A stretch of 64,000 nt of DNA from Ignavibacteriota bacterium. GTDB lineage: Bacteria; Bacteroidota; Ignavibacteria; UBA10030; BY39. The position numbers were made by a program, and so were the translations under genes. Where the stretch lies: positions 124,001-188,000 of the forward strand of contig QOQV01000001.1 in the NCBI GenBank assembly GCA_003327435.1, given 5' to 3'. Shown here in pieces: positions 35,632 to 45,013 of this stretch (position 1 is the stretch's first letter; the number at the start of each line of letters is the position of its first letter). The notes below the pieces were generated by a model. The model was given only the letters and a program-made list of their open reading frames with translations. It was not told the origin of the DNA and ran no database searches.

Positions 35632-36534
35632 ATGAAACCGATTAAACTCATTTTTACTTTTTTAATATTAATTATATTTTTATCTTTACAATCATTGGAA
35701 GCGGCTACAACCGGATTCTCGTTTCTCAAGACAGGTATAAGTCCGCGTGCAATTAGTATGGGCGATTCATATGCAATGAACAAATTTGAACCATCTTCAA
35801 CATTCTACAACCCTGCTCTACTTGGATTATCAACAAATCTTGAGTTGCAAATTGTACACAAAGAATGGTTCCAAGATTCAAAAACTGAATATCTTGGCTT
35901 TGCTACTCATATAAACAATTTAAAGTTGGGAATTGGGATAAATTCCTTCTCAATTCAGAACATTGAATTAAGAACTATTCCTGGTCCCCCAGAAGGTACC
36001 TTTACCGCACGAAATTTAGTATTATCACTTGCAGGAGCTTATCAATTTAAAAACATAACTGCCGGTTTATCAGGAAAATTTCTTTATGAAAAAATTCATA
36101 TACATGAAGCATCTGGATATGCTTTCGACTTAGGTGCTCTTTACTCATACTCAGATTACCTTCAAATATCTCTTTCGATTAATAATATCGGTAAAATGAA
36201 TCCACTTTATATTCAATCAAGCAAATTGCCTATCAACTTAAGATTTGGACTTTCCTCATCACTGAAATTGGGTGCTACAAAATTAAACGCCAATCCTGCA
36301 TTACAATTATTGACAATATTCAGCGAAAAAAAGAATCACATTCACGGTGGATTAGAAATTGGCTATGATAATTTAGTGTTCTTTAGATTGGGTGCTCAAT
36401 CGGGCTATTCTACACATAATTTTTCTACAGGATTTGGAATTAGTTATAAATTTTTCACTTTTGATTATGCGTATTTACCACTAAAATATGAATTAGGTAA
36501 TTCACATTCATTTTCAATCAAAGTAACTTTTTAA
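35632..36534 (+). CDS. PorV/PorQ-family outer-membrane beta-barrel protein (copy 2)
   Basis: A 300-residue paralogue of the preceding gene. It has a signal peptide (about 1-24, ending SLEA), the block FLKTGISPRAISMGDSYAM and TFYNPALLGL, and a terminal Phe (SIKVTF). About 12-14 beta strands are likely. The copies are diverged, sharing little beyond the N-terminal block, so they are not a recent duplication. Together with the lipoprotein and propeller genes they form an envelope-export cluster. Confidence 0.78.
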   Translation: MKPIKLIFTFLILIIFLSLQSLEAATTGFSFLKTGISPRAISMGDSYAMNKFEPSSTFYNPALLGLSTNLELQIVHKEWFQDSKTEYLGFATHINNLKLGIGINSFSIQNIELRTIPGPPEGTFTARNLVLSLAGAYQFKNITAGLSGKFLYEKIHIHEASGYAFDLGALYSYSDYLQISLSINNIGKMNPLYIQSSKLPINLRFGLSSSLKLGATKLNANPALQLLTIFSEKKNHIHGGLEIGYDNLVFFRLGAQSGYSTHNFSTGFGISYKFFTFDYAYLPLKYELGNSHSFSIKVTF

Positions 36535-36549
36535 TTTATAGAGGATATT

Positions 36550-37050
36550 ATGAATAAAAAATACATATATATAATAATTCTTTTAGTATTTATTGCGTTT
36601 GGATTCTATACATTTTACACAGATAATACAATTAAATTTAAATGGTATGATTTTAATGATGGTTTAAATTTAGCTAAAAAAGAAAACAAAAAAATTCTTA
36701 TAAATGTATATGCAGATTGGTGCAAATGGTGTAAGAAGATGGAAAGTGAAGTTTATCCAAATACTGATATTAAATCATACATTGAAAAAACATTTATACC
36801 AATCAAGTTTAATGGTGAAGCCCAGAATAAAATAAATTATGATGGGCAAATATATTCACATTCTGAGTTCATTGAAGCCTTTGGTATTAATGGTTTTCCT
36901 GCAACAATTTTTATGACTTCTGAAACAGAACCAATTACAGTTCTACCAGGTTATCATGATGCAAAATCTTATCTTAATATTCTAAAATTCATCGGTGAAG
37001 ATTTTTATTTAAAGATGACATACGACGAATATCTGAATTCCCTGAAGTAA
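36550..37050 (+). CDS. Membrane-anchored thioredoxin-like protein
   Basis: A 166-residue protein with an N-terminal signal or anchor (about 4-24) and a thioredoxin fold of the thioredoxin_7/DUF255 kind. The active site is ADWCKWCKKM (Cys58, Cys61), with the cis-Pro in NGFPATIFM. It should act in the periplasm as a disulfide reductase or in haem/Cys maturation. A GAGG ribosome site precedes the ATG. It closes the plus-strand envelope cluster and converges with hpnE five bases away. Confidence 0.85.
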   Translation: MNKKYIYIIILLVFIAFGFYTFYTDNTIKFKWYDFNDGLNLAKKENKKILINVYADWCKWCKKMESEVYPNTDIKSYIEKTFIPIKFNGEAQNKINYDGQIYSHSEFIEAFGINGFPATIFMTSETEPITVLPGYHDAKSYLNILKFIGEDFYLKMTYDEYLNSLK

Positions 37051-37055
37051 CTAAT

Positions 37056-38399
37056 CTACCTTTTGTTCAATATTAAATCAGCACATAAAAATCCACTTGT
37101 TACAGCACTTTCTATAGTCGCGGGTAAGCCAGTATTAGTCCAATCACCTGCAATATAAAAATTTTCAATCTCGGTTTCCTGGTTAGGTCGATATTTCTCA
37201 GCTTCAGGTGATGCGGAAAATGTAGCCCTACGTTCCTTTATAACACTGTAATGAATTAATTTAGATTTTTCAATTTTAGAAAAATTAGTTCTTAATTCTT
37301 CCATTGCTAAAGATATAATTTGATCCTTTTTCTTTTCCAATATTGACCTGGCATTACTTATAACCGCTGTTAAATGATTTAATCGATTATTATTTTCCTT
37401 TAATATTCTGTTACGATTGAATAACCACTGGACATTTGTATTTATTAAACCGACAAACTGGTCATCCATGATTTCTTGATCAAACCACAAGTTTATTGAG
37501 ATTATTGGAGAAGAATTGAAATTTTTAATTCCATAGAACTGATTGATATTATGATATTTTTCGGATAGCAGATTTAAAATATTAAAATTTTCGACTGCAC
37601 TTATTACATATTTAGATTCTATCAATTTCTCTTTAATATAGACACCCTTAACCTTACTGCCTTCGATTAGTAATTTATCAACTCTTTGATTCATAACAAT
37701 TTTAGATTTATGCACCTTGATAAACTCGACAGCTTTATCAACATACAATTCGCTCTGACCCACAGATGGTAGCCAGATTCTATTATTTTCATCTTTAGAT
37801 AAATATGTATTATTAAGTACTTTAGCAAACAATAAAGCAGATGCGATATCTGGTGATTCATTCATAACAGATATTACCAGAGGATTCCAGAAATATTTTT
37901 TAACATTTTCACTCTGCTCATAACTATTTAGAAAATTTTCTATGCTTTTTTCTTTAATATTTTCTGCAAAATCTCGACCCCACCTTTTAATATCCTTTAC
38001 AATTTTTATCAGATTTATTTTATCATTCATTGAGAGGGGGTATAATGCTAAAAATCCAAAAAATAAATTAAATGGAGGAGGAAGAATATCACACGTATGA
38101 ATTTTATAGCAATATTTACCATTCTCAATAAAATTTAATGATTTCGGATTCTTTGGACTTAGTAAGTCCCTTGTTCCTATCATTTCCAAATACTTAAATG
38201 TATTTTTATAAGCGCCAACAAGAATATGTTGACCATTATCTACGACACTATTTGTATTTTTGTCTCTGAATGAATAAGTTCGTCCACCGAGGTGATTATT
38301 TTTTTCAATGATCAATACATTAGCACCTGCTTGAACCAATTTAATAGATGCTGAAAGACCTGCTAATCCTCCACCTATAATGATAATATCAGGACTCAT
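37056..38399 (-). CDS. hpnE: Hydroxysqualene dehydroxylase HpnE
   Basis: A 447-residue FAD-dependent amine-oxidase-fold enzyme. The dinucleotide site is IIIGGGLAGLSASIKL, followed by IIEKNNHLGGRTYSF. DNGQHILVGAYKNT is a hallmark of HpnE, and the C-terminal FAD block is YIAGDWTNTGLPATIESAV. HpnE reduces hydroxysqualene to squalene, the last step of the HpnCDE route. The ATG overlaps the hpnD stop by four bases. A phytoene-type desaturase is the alternative, but the hpnCD neighbours decide it. Confidence 0.88.
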   Translation of the reverse strand: MSPDIIIIGGGLAGLSASIKLVQAGANVLIIEKNNHLGGRTYSFRDKNTNSVVDNGQHILVGAYKNTFKYLEMIGTRDLLSPKNPKSLNFIENGKYCYKIHTCDILPPPFNLFFGFLALYPLSMNDKINLIKIVKDIKRWGRDFAENIKEKSIENFLNSYEQSENVKKYFWNPLVISVMNESPDIASALLFAKVLNNTYLSKDENNRIWLPSVGQSELYVDKAVEFIKVHKSKIVMNQRVDKLLIEGSKVKGVYIKEKLIESKYVISAVENFNILNLLSEKYHNINQFYGIKNFNSSPIISINLWFDQEIMDDQFVGLINTNVQWLFNRNRILKENNNRLNHLTAVISNARSILEKKKDQIISLAMEELRTNFSKIEKSKLIHYSVIKERRATFSASPEAEKYRPNQETEIENFYIAGDWTNTGLPATIESAVTSGFLCADLILNKR

Positions 38400-39244
38400 G
38401 CCATTTTTAATATTTTAATTTTAACGAAATATTTAATCGCAATTAGCATTTTCATAAAAATCGAAAGTCGTATTGTTTTATCGAAAACCTTGTAATTATT
38501 CTTTTTTATTTTCTTTAATGTACGAAAATATATTCTTTCCATAATTTTTGGAGCAAGTAATTTGATTTTATCTTCTGGCTTTAAAATGTTTCTTGCTCTT
38601 TCATAATATTCTTCAGCTCTTTTTGTTTCGTACTCCATTAAACTAAAAAAATTATCATTATAAATCCCTTGAATTAAATCTGCCTCGGTATAATTAAATT
38701 TCTGTAAATCCTCAACTGGAACATATATCCTGTTTAACTTAGCATCTAATTTTATATCTCTTAATATATTTGTTAATTGCAAAGCAATTCCAAGATTTTC
38801 TGCATACTTTATAATGCGTTCGTTTTCTTCGGTGAAAATCTTAATTACCATCAATCCTACCGATGAAGCTACAAGTCGACAATATTCCTCTAATTCCTGA
38901 AAATTTTTATATCTATTCTTATATAAATCCATTTCCACACCTCTAATCAGGTCATAGAAATGTTGTACGGGAATATTAAATTTCTTTGCGGTTTCTGTAA
39001 GTTTATTTAGAAGTGCATACTTTGATTCACCCTTCAGAGCTTTACCTAATTCTATTCTCCAATGTCTAATGTATAAAACTTTTTTATTTTGTTCTAAATC
39101 CCCATCGACAATGTCATCTGTTGCTCTGCAAAAATCATAAATAGTCATAATTGCCTGCCGTTGGACTTTGGGTAAAACTAAAAACGATAGTTTAAAACTT
39201 GAGCTATATCCCTGATCAAGTATGTTAGTTAATTCAAATCCCAT
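38396..39244 (-). CDS. hpnD: Presqualene diphosphate synthase HpnD
   Basis: A 282-residue trans-isoprenyl diphosphate synthase of the squalene/phytoene family. The two Mg-binding motifs are FCRATDDIVDG and ILRDIKLDAKLNRIYVP. It condenses two farnesyl diphosphates to presqualene diphosphate. Its start overlaps hpnC by 16 bases. It is assigned HpnD because it directly precedes hpnE and follows a more divergent copy; a swap with HpnC cannot be fully excluded by eye. Confidence 0.83.
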   Translation of the reverse strand: MGFELTNILDQGYSSSFKLSFLVLPKVQRQAIMTIYDFCRATDDIVDGDLEQNKKVLYIRHWRIELGKALKGESKYALLNKLTETAKKFNIPVQHFYDLIRGVEMDLYKNRYKNFQELEEYCRLVASSVGLMVIKIFTEENERIIKYAENLGIALQLTNILRDIKLDAKLNRIYVPVEDLQKFNYTEADLIQGIYNDNFFSLMEYETKRAEEYYERARNILKPEDKIKLLAPKIMERIYFRTLKKIKKNNYKVFDKTIRLSIFMKMLIAIKYFVKIKILKMA

Positions 39245-40134
39245 AAACTCTTTTTCTTATATAAACTAACATTGTTATAAAAAAGTCCTCTCAGAAATAT
39301 CATAATTTTATTCCCCAAACTTAATTTTACATTATCTTCAAATACATTATACTTTTTTTTGATGATCTTATTTAAAACAGACATACCACCAAACCATACT
39401 AAGCGTAATTCCAATTGCAAATCCTTATCAACCAGATTTATTAATTCTGCTCCCTTGTAAAAAAGTTGTCGTGCTCTTTCAATCTGGAATTGCATCAATT
39501 TAATAAAATTCTGATTATAAACTTTGGCAAACAACTCTTCATAAGAATAGCCATATGATATAATTTCATCTTCAGGAAGATAAACTCTATTTTTTAACAA
39601 ATCAACAGAGACATCCTGAGCAAAATTCGTAAGCTGAAGTGCTGTACATATACAATCTGATAAATGGAATAATTTATCATCTTTGTAACCAAAAATCATT
39701 AGAACCAATCTACCTACAGGGTTTGCAGAATGTTTACAATATGTTAGAAGTTCCTCTGAACTTTTATACCTGTTTTTCTGAACATCCATTTTAAAGGCGT
39801 ATATTAAATTCGCAAGAGGTTCAATAGGTATACTTAGTTTACTAACAGTTTCCGACAAAGCAATGAAGACAGGGTGTTGAGCTTCACCCTTATAACACAT
39901 CTTTAGTTGCTCTTCCCAATCATCTAATAATTTTATTCGTTCAATAGGAGAGAGATTAGATTCATCTGCAAAATCATCAGCTAACCTTGCAAATGCATAT
40001 ATACTCTGGATGTAAGGTCTTTTTTCATAAGGGATGAGTAAAGAAGCTACAGGAAAGTTTTCATAGTGATCCCGAGTGATTTTCGCACAATACTCAAATG
40101 CTTTATCGACGCTATTTTTCTGTAAAATATCCAT
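39229..40134 (-). CDS. hpnC: Hydroxysqualene synthase HpnC
   Basis: A 301-residue member of the squalene/phytoene synthase family. It has YAFARLADDFADE as first Asp motif and NFAQDVSVDLLKNRVYLP as second. The FDALED-like end of ordinary phytoene synthases is replaced. The enzyme turns presqualene diphosphate into hydroxysqualene. It is first of the three-gene hpnC-D-E unit. The 100 bases upstream are shared with the divergent tRNA gene; a weaker minus-strand promoter candidate (TTG, 21 bases, TATCTTTT) lies there. Confidence 0.83.
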   Translation of the reverse strand: MDILQKNSVDKAFEYCAKITRDHYENFPVASLLIPYEKRPYIQSIYAFARLADDFADESNLSPIERIKLLDDWEEQLKMCYKGEAQHPVFIALSETVSKLSIPIEPLANLIYAFKMDVQKNRYKSSEELLTYCKHSANPVGRLVLMIFGYKDDKLFHLSDCICTALQLTNFAQDVSVDLLKNRVYLPEDEIISYGYSYEELFAKVYNQNFIKLMQFQIERARQLFYKGAELINLVDKDLQLELRLVWFGGMSVLNKIIKKKYNVFEDNVKLSLGNKIMIFLRGLFYNNVSLYKKKSLWDLN

Positions 40135-40191
40135 AATTACTCTTTTTAAAAGATAAAAAAGTAATATAAGAAAGGCAATTTTTAAAAATTC

Positions 40192-40224
40192 TTTGCATTT
40201 TTTGCAAAATTATCATATATTTTG
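40192..40224 (+). promoter_or_regulatory. Bacteroidota-type promoter for the tRNA gene
   Basis: TTTG at 40192, a 20-base spacer, then TATATTTTG at 40216-40224, ten bases before the first tRNA base. The spacer contains an inverted repeat TTTGCA-N5-TGCAAA (40192-40208) that overlaps the -33 element. Confidence 0.55.
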
Positions 40225-40234
40225 ATGTAAAGAT

Positions 40235-40308
40235 GGCGGGATAGCTCAGCTGGTTAGAGCGTCGGAATCATAATCCGTAGGTCGTGGGTTCGAGTCCCTC
40301 TCCCGCTA
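40235..40308 (+). tRNA. tRNA with anticodon CAT (elongator Met, or Ile2 read after lysidine modification)
   Basis: A 74-base cloverleaf: acceptor GGCGGGA / TCCCGCT (ending in a G-U pair), D arm GCTC...GAGC, anticodon loop ATCATAA with CAT at its centre, and T arm GTGGG-TTCGAGT-CCCTC. Discriminator base is A and CCA is not encoded. Initiator tRNA is ruled out: there is no C1-A72 mismatch and no GGG/CCC anticodon stem. Two stem positions look like U-U mismatches (27-43 and 50-64). The first gene downstream is tilS, the enzyme that modifies tRNA-Ile2(CAT), so an Ile2 identity is possible, though the acceptor looks Met-like. Confidence 0.93.
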
Positions 40309-40324
40309 CTCAATTTAAATAACC

Positions 40325-40373
40325 ACCTTTCAGTCGCTTCTTTGTTGAAAATGTGGGCTGAAAGGTTTTTTTT
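40325..40373 (+). terminator. Intrinsic terminator after the tRNA gene
   Basis: ACCTTTCAG (40325-40333) pairs with CTGAAAGGT (40358-40366), and eight Ts end at 40373. The loop is long (24 bases). It lies between the tRNA and the tilS start, so it may also limit read-through into tilS. Confidence 0.65.
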
Positions 40374-40386
40374 AAGATACGAAAAT

Positions 40387-41769
40387 ATGCAATTTAGCAA
40401 TAAATTTTTAGAATCACTCAACCAATTTCTCAGTGAAAACCAGTTAATCAAAACTGGTGATAAGGTAATAGTTGCCCTAAGCGGAGGTATAGATTCGATG
40501 GTTCTGCTGGATTCTCTATATAAACTTCAAAAAAACTGGAATCTCTCAATTGCAATTGCACATTTGAATCATATGCTTCGCGATAGAGAATCAGATGAAG
40601 ATGAAGAATTTGTGAAACAAATTTCAAAGAAATATTCCTTAGATTGCTACATTGAACGTGTTAATACTTCGCTGGTAGCTGAAAGCAAGAAACTTTCGAT
40701 TCAGGAAGCAGCAAGAATTCTTAGATACGATTTTCTGAACAAAATCAGAACATCTACAGGTTTTACTAAAATCGCAACTGGACATAACGCTGATGATAAT
40801 ACCGAAACAATTCTGTTAAACATTTTTCGGGGTTCTGGAATTCATGGTTTGACTGGAATACCTGTTTTCAGATACGACATACCTACGATCAGACCTCTTT
40901 TATTTGCTACAAGATTAGATATAGAAATGTATGCCTTAGAGAACAAAATCCCTTACCGTGTTGATTCAACAAATTTAAAAACCGATTACCTGAGAAATTT
41001 AATTAGACATGAAATTCTGCCGATAATAAAAGAAAAAATTAATCCAAATATTTCTACTACCTTCAACCGTTCTGCAAAGTTATTCAATGAACTTGAACAC
41101 TACCTAGATGAAGAAATCAAAAAAATAACACCACAGGTAATTATCGCAAAGGGTACTGATGAATTAATTATAGACATAAAAAAACTATTTAGATACCCTG
41201 AATTTATTCAGGAATATTTTTTACTTAAAAGCGCAAGAGATTTTACAAAACACGATATATCATATTCTACAGCTCGTTCGATATATAAAACATCTAAATC
41301 CGAACCAGGCACAAGTTGTTCAGTTAAGCTTGATATTATTTTTTACAAAGATAGAGACAAATGCATATTTAAATCAATTACTCCTCCAAAACCTTTTAAA
41401 TATAATATTATACCGGATAAAGAATATGAATTTGAACATTTTTATTTTAAATCAAAATTCGTCGAGAGAGCTGATTTTAACAACAATTTAAGCATTGAAT
41501 ATATCGATGCTGGTTTAATAGGTAAAAATCTGGTACTTCGAAATTGGAAGGAAGGAGATTGGTTTTTCCCATTGGGATTAGATGGAAAAAAGAAAGTAAG
41601 CGATTTTTTTATAGACCAAAAGATTCCTATATTTAAGAAGCATTTAATCCCAATTTTGGAAACCGATGGAAAAATTGTCTGGATCTGCGGTTTAAAAATA
41701 GATGATAGGTTTAAAATTACTGAAAATACAAAAGAAATTTTAGAAATTTCATTTAAAATGAAAGAATAA
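40387..41769 (+). CDS. tilS: tRNA(Ile)-lysidine synthetase
   Basis: A 460-residue PP-loop ATPase with SGGIDS at residues 32-37, IAHLNHMLR, GHNADDNTETILLNIFRG and the C-terminal TilS domain (LRNWKEGDWFFPLG, KKVSDFFIDQKIP). It changes C34 of tRNA-Ile(CAT) to lysidine so that AUA is read as Ile. I place the start at ATG 40387; in-frame TTG codons at 40342 lie inside the terminator stem-loop of the tRNA and have no ribosome site. It is followed by hpt with one base between, then ftsH, a gene order also known from Bacillus. Confidence 0.94.
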   Translation: MQFSNKFLESLNQFLSENQLIKTGDKVIVALSGGIDSMVLLDSLYKLQKNWNLSIAIAHLNHMLRDRESDEDEEFVKQISKKYSLDCYIERVNTSLVAESKKLSIQEAARILRYDFLNKIRTSTGFTKIATGHNADDNTETILLNIFRGSGIHGLTGIPVFRYDIPTIRPLLFATRLDIEMYALENKIPYRVDSTNLKTDYLRNLIRHEILPIIKEKINPNISTTFNRSAKLFNELEHYLDEEIKKITPQVIIAKGTDELIIDIKKLFRYPEFIQEYFLLKSARDFTKHDISYSTARSIYKTSKSEPGTSCSVKLDIIFYKDRDKCIFKSITPPKPFKYNIIPDKEYEFEHFYFKSKFVERADFNNNLSIEYIDAGLIGKNLVLRNWKEGDWFFPLGLDGKKKVSDFFIDQKIPIFKKHLIPILETDGKIVWICGLKIDDRFKITENTKEILEISFKMKE

Positions 41770-41770
41770 G

Positions 41771-42316
41771 ATGAAAAGAAATTTCACAATAAATGGAGAT
41801 AAATTCACCTTATTTATATCGGAAGCTAAGATCAGGAAAAGAATATGCCAACTGGCAAAAAAGATAAGCAGGGATTATAATGGTAGTATACCAATTTTTA
41901 TCGGAGTACTGAATGGTTCTTTTATATTCTTTTCGGATCTAATCAGAGAAATTAGCATAGATTGTGAAGTAGATTTCATAAAACTATCGAGTTACGGTGA
42001 TGCAAAGATTAGTTCTGGTAACATACGCTTACTTAAAGAACTCAACTGTCAGATAGAAGGTAGAGATATAATAATTGTTGAGGATATAGTTGATTCAGGT
42101 TTATCTATTGAGTTCATAAAAAATCTTATTATGAAACAAAATCCAAAATCTTTAAAAGTAGTAACATTATTATTGAAAAAAGAAGTAGTGAAAATAAATT
42201 TCCCTATTGATTATGTGGGATTTGAAATACCAACCTACTTTGTTGTCGGTTACGGATTGGATTATGCACAAAGAATCAGGCATTTGAAATCAATCTACAG
42301 ATTAGTTGAAAAATAA
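41771..42316 (+). CDS. hpt: Hypoxanthine phosphoribosyltransferase
   Basis: A 181-residue type I phosphoribosyltransferase. The PRPP motif is DIIIVEDIVDSGLSIEF, the flexible-loop region is LSSYGDAKISSGNIR, and VDYVGFEIPTYFVVGYGLDY is the purine-binding end. It salvages hypoxanthine and guanine to IMP and GMP. It starts one base after tilS and 14 bases before ftsH. Length and motifs are standard. Confidence 0.95.
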   Translation: MKRNFTINGDKFTLFISEAKIRKRICQLAKKISRDYNGSIPIFIGVLNGSFIFFSDLIREISIDCEVDFIKLSSYGDAKISSGNIRLLKELNCQIEGRDIIIVEDIVDSGLSIEFIKNLIMKQNPKSLKVVTLLLKKEVVKINFPIDYVGFEIPTYFVVGYGLDYAQRIRHLKSIYRLVEK

Positions 42317-42330
42317 AATAAATTAAATAC

Positions 42331-44361
42331 ATGGAAAAGAAACAAAAGAAAAGCGAACAAAATAAACCCAATAAAGGATACGGCAAACCTCCGAAGAACG
42401 ACGAAGAATTTAACTGGATGAAATTAGGACGGGTAGTAGTATCCTGGCTTGGTATTCTTATTGGAATATTTTTATTGATGGCAATTTTTAAAACTGCTGG
42501 CGTTAAAGAATTTGAAATCACATATCCAGATTATTTAAAATTGCTCAATCGACGGGAAATTGCTAAAATTACGATTGTAAAATCTGATTTAAACACATTC
42601 ACATTACACGGAGAGTTAAAATCAGATAGACATATGGAACTTGCAAATGGGCACACAGCAGTTGTAAAGAACTTTTATACAATTTTACCATATGTCGATA
42701 AAGAACTGATTGATACTCTAAACGCGGCAGGTATACCATTCAAAATTGAGAAAGAAGATAACACATGGCTAAATGCTTTAATTTCTGTGCTACCCTGGCT
42801 ATTAATTTTGCTGGTCTGGCTCTTCTTTATGAGAAGAATGCAAGTTGGGGGAACTAAAGGTATTTTTAACTTTGGAAAAAGTAAAGCAAAATTACTGACA
42901 AGTGAGCAAGGAAGAGTTACTTTTGCAGATGTTGCAGGAGCCGATGAAGCCAAGGTTGAACTCCAAGAAATTATAGAATTTCTCAAGGAACCTACAAAAT
43001 TCCAACGCCTTGGTGGTAAGATACCAAGAGGCGTGCTATTATTAGGACCACCTGGAACTGGAAAAACACTGCTCGCTCGAGCAGTTGCTGGTGAAGCTGG
43101 TGTACCGTTCTTTTCTATCTCAGGTGCGGATTTTGTCGAAATGTTCGTTGGTGTTGGAGCAAGTCGTGTCAGAGATTTATTTGAAACAGGAAAAAAGAAC
43201 GCACCATGTATAATTTTTATTGATGAAATAGATGCTGTGGGCAGACATCGCGGAGCAGGATTGGGTGGAGGTCACGACGAAAGAGAACAAACCCTGAATC
43301 AACTGCTTGTTGAAATGGATGGTTTTGAGCAAAACAGCGGTGTCATAATTATTGCAGCAACAAATCGTCCTGATGTACTGGATCCAGCACTTTTAAGGCC
43401 GGGAAGGTTTGATCGTCAGGTTGTAGTTGATAGACCAGATGTAAAAGGTCGTGAGGGTATTCTTAAAGTGCATACACGTAATATTCCACTCGCTGATGAT
43501 GTTAGATTGGATATTCTTGCTAAGGGTACACCCGGTTTAGCTGGTGCTGAATTAGCAAACCTCGTAAACGAAGCTGCGCTTTTAGCAGCCCGTCAAAATT
43601 CTAAAGTCGTTACAATGCGTCACTTTGAAGAAGCCAAAGACAAAGTAATGATGGGTGTTGAAAGAAAGAGTTTAATAATAAGTGAAGAAGAAAAGAAGAT
43701 TACTGCATATCATGAATCAGGACATGTTTTGGTATCTAAAATGGTTCCTGAATCTGATCCAGTTCATAAAGTAACAATCATTCCTCGTGGCAGAGCTCTT
43801 GGTTTAACTACATACTTACCTATCGATGAAAAACACACATATTCAAAAGATTACCTTTTAGCGATGATAACATATGCATTGGGTGGAAGAGCTGCAGAAA
43901 AAATTGTATTTAATAAGTTGACCACTGGTGCTGGAAACGATATCGAAAGAGCCACCGCATTAGCCCGAAAAATGGTATGTGAATGGGGTATGAGCGAAAC
44001 TCTTGGACCTCTGAACTATGGACAGAAGGAAGAAGAAATATTCCTGGGTCGTGAGATTACAAGAACCAAAAATTATTCCGAAGCTACTGCGGTTGCAATT
44101 GATCAAGAAATTAAGAAAATTGTAGATTCGTGTATGCAACGAGCAGAAAATATTATACATACTCATATAGACAAACTTCATGCATTAGCAACTGCACTTT
44201 TAGAGCGTGAAATACTTGATGGGAATGAAATTGATATGATTATAAGAGGTGAACCTTTACCACCAATCAAGCCATATTCTAATAGTGAACCAAAAACGCA
44301 AAATCAATTAGAGCAACCCGAGCAATCAACCACTTCTGAAGAAAGCTCGAAAAATGTTTGA
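42331..44361 (+). CDS. ftsH: ATP-dependent zinc metalloprotease FtsH
   Basis: A 676-residue membrane protease. Two N-terminal helices (about 34-53 and 148-167) flank a periplasmic domain. The AAA domain has Walker A GPPGTGKT at 239-246, Walker [12 protein letters not shown] and [22 protein letters not shown]. The zinc motif is HESGH at 461-465. It degrades membrane and regulatory proteins. The last 35 residues form a Pro/Gln/Glu-rich tail. The stop overlaps the next start by eight bases. Confidence 0.97.
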   Translation: MEKKQKKSEQNKPNKGYGKPPKNDEEFNWMKLGRVVVSWLGILIGIFLLMAIFKTAGVKEFEITYPDYLKLLNRREIAKITIVKSDLNTFTLHGELKSDRHMELANGHTAVVKNFYTILPYVDKELIDTLNAAGIPFKIEKEDNTWLNALISVLPWLLILLVWLFFMRRMQVGGTKGIFNFGKSKAKLLTSEQGRVTFADVAGADEAKVELQEIIEFLKEPTKFQRLGGKIPRGVLLLGPPGTGKTLLARAVAGEAGVPFFSISGADFVEMFVGVGASRVRDLFETGKKNAPCIIFIDEIDAVGRHRGAGLGGGHDEREQTLNQLLVEMDGFEQNSGVIIIAATNRPDVLDPALLRPGRFDRQVVVDRPDVKGREGILKVHTRNIPLADDVRLDILAKGTPGLAGAELANLVNEAALLAARQNSKVVTMRHFEEAKDKVMMGVERKSLIISEEEKKITAYHESGHVLVSKMVPESDPVHKVTIIPRGRALGLTTYLPIDEKHTYSKDYLLAMITYALGGRAAEKIVFNKLTTGAGNDIERATALARKMVCEWGMSETLGPLNYGQKEEEIFLGREITRTKNYSEATAVAIDQEIKKIVDSCMQRAENIIHTHIDKLHALATALLEREILDGNEIDMIIRGEPLPPIKPYSNSEPKTQNQLEQPEQSTTSEESSKNV

Positions 44362-45013
44362 AAAAATTGAGAACATAGAAGTAAATTATAAGATTGAATA
44401 CATAAGGAAAGCAATTCACTTCTGTTCCCTCTCAATTCCTGTAATTTATTTTTTTATCGATAAATCTACTGCCCTATCTATATTAATACCTATTACGAGC
44501 TTATTTGTTATTTCTGATTTAGCCCGCTACTATTCAAAAACTGCAGCAAAACTATTTTATAAATATTTTGGCTGGTTACTTAGAAATTATGAAATAGACC
44601 ACGAACGAAAAAGATTAAATGGAGCTTCTAACATATTAATTTCTGCAATAATATGCATTATTGTTTTCCCAAAACTTCTAACAGTAACTGCATTCGCGGT
44701 GTTAATTATATCCGACTCGATGGCTGCTCTTATTGGCAGAAAATACGGAAAACACAGATTTTTCAAGAAAAGTCTTGAAGGCACACTCGCTTTTATTGCT
44801 GGTGGTATTATTGTAATTCTTTTTACACCAAAGGTAAACTCTGTATTCACTGAATATATTATTGCCTCATTTGGTGTTGTGGTGGGCGGGATTTTCGAAG
44901 CTCTCTCTATAACTATTGACGATAACATAACCATTCCTATAAGTATTGCAATAACTATTTGGCTTTTATATACAATATTTTTACCTGATTATAATTTGTA
45001 CATTTATGGTTAA
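44354..45013 (+). CDS. CTP-dependent lipid kinase/cytidylyltransferase-like membrane protein (dolichol/phytol kinase family)
   Basis: A 219-residue membrane protein with about six or seven helices. [18 protein letters not shown] followed by [13 protein letters not shown] is the SEC59/VTE5-type signature, and [12 protein letters not shown] closes the domain. Relatives phosphorylate dolichol, phytol or diacylglycerol with CTP, or make CDP-diacylglycerol. The substrate here is not known. It overlaps both ftsH and the next gene by eight bases, so all three are translationally coupled. Confidence 0.75.
   Translation: MFEKIENIEVNYKIEYIRKAIHFCSLSIPVIYFFIDKSTALSILIPITSLFVISDLARYYSKTAAKLFYKYFGWLLRNYEIDHERKRLNGASNILISAIICIIVFPKLLTVTAFAVLIISDSMAALIGRKYGKHRFFKKSLEGTLAFIAGGIIVILFTPKVNSVFTEYIIASFGVVVGGIFEALSITIDDNITIPISIAITIWLLYTIFLPDYNLYIYG

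Noticed and set aside
40254-40451. Minus-strand reading frame across the tRNA with a GRGTRTHDLRI-like end
   Set aside because: This is the common false translation of the T arm and anticodon region of a tRNA; it also overlaps the tilS start.
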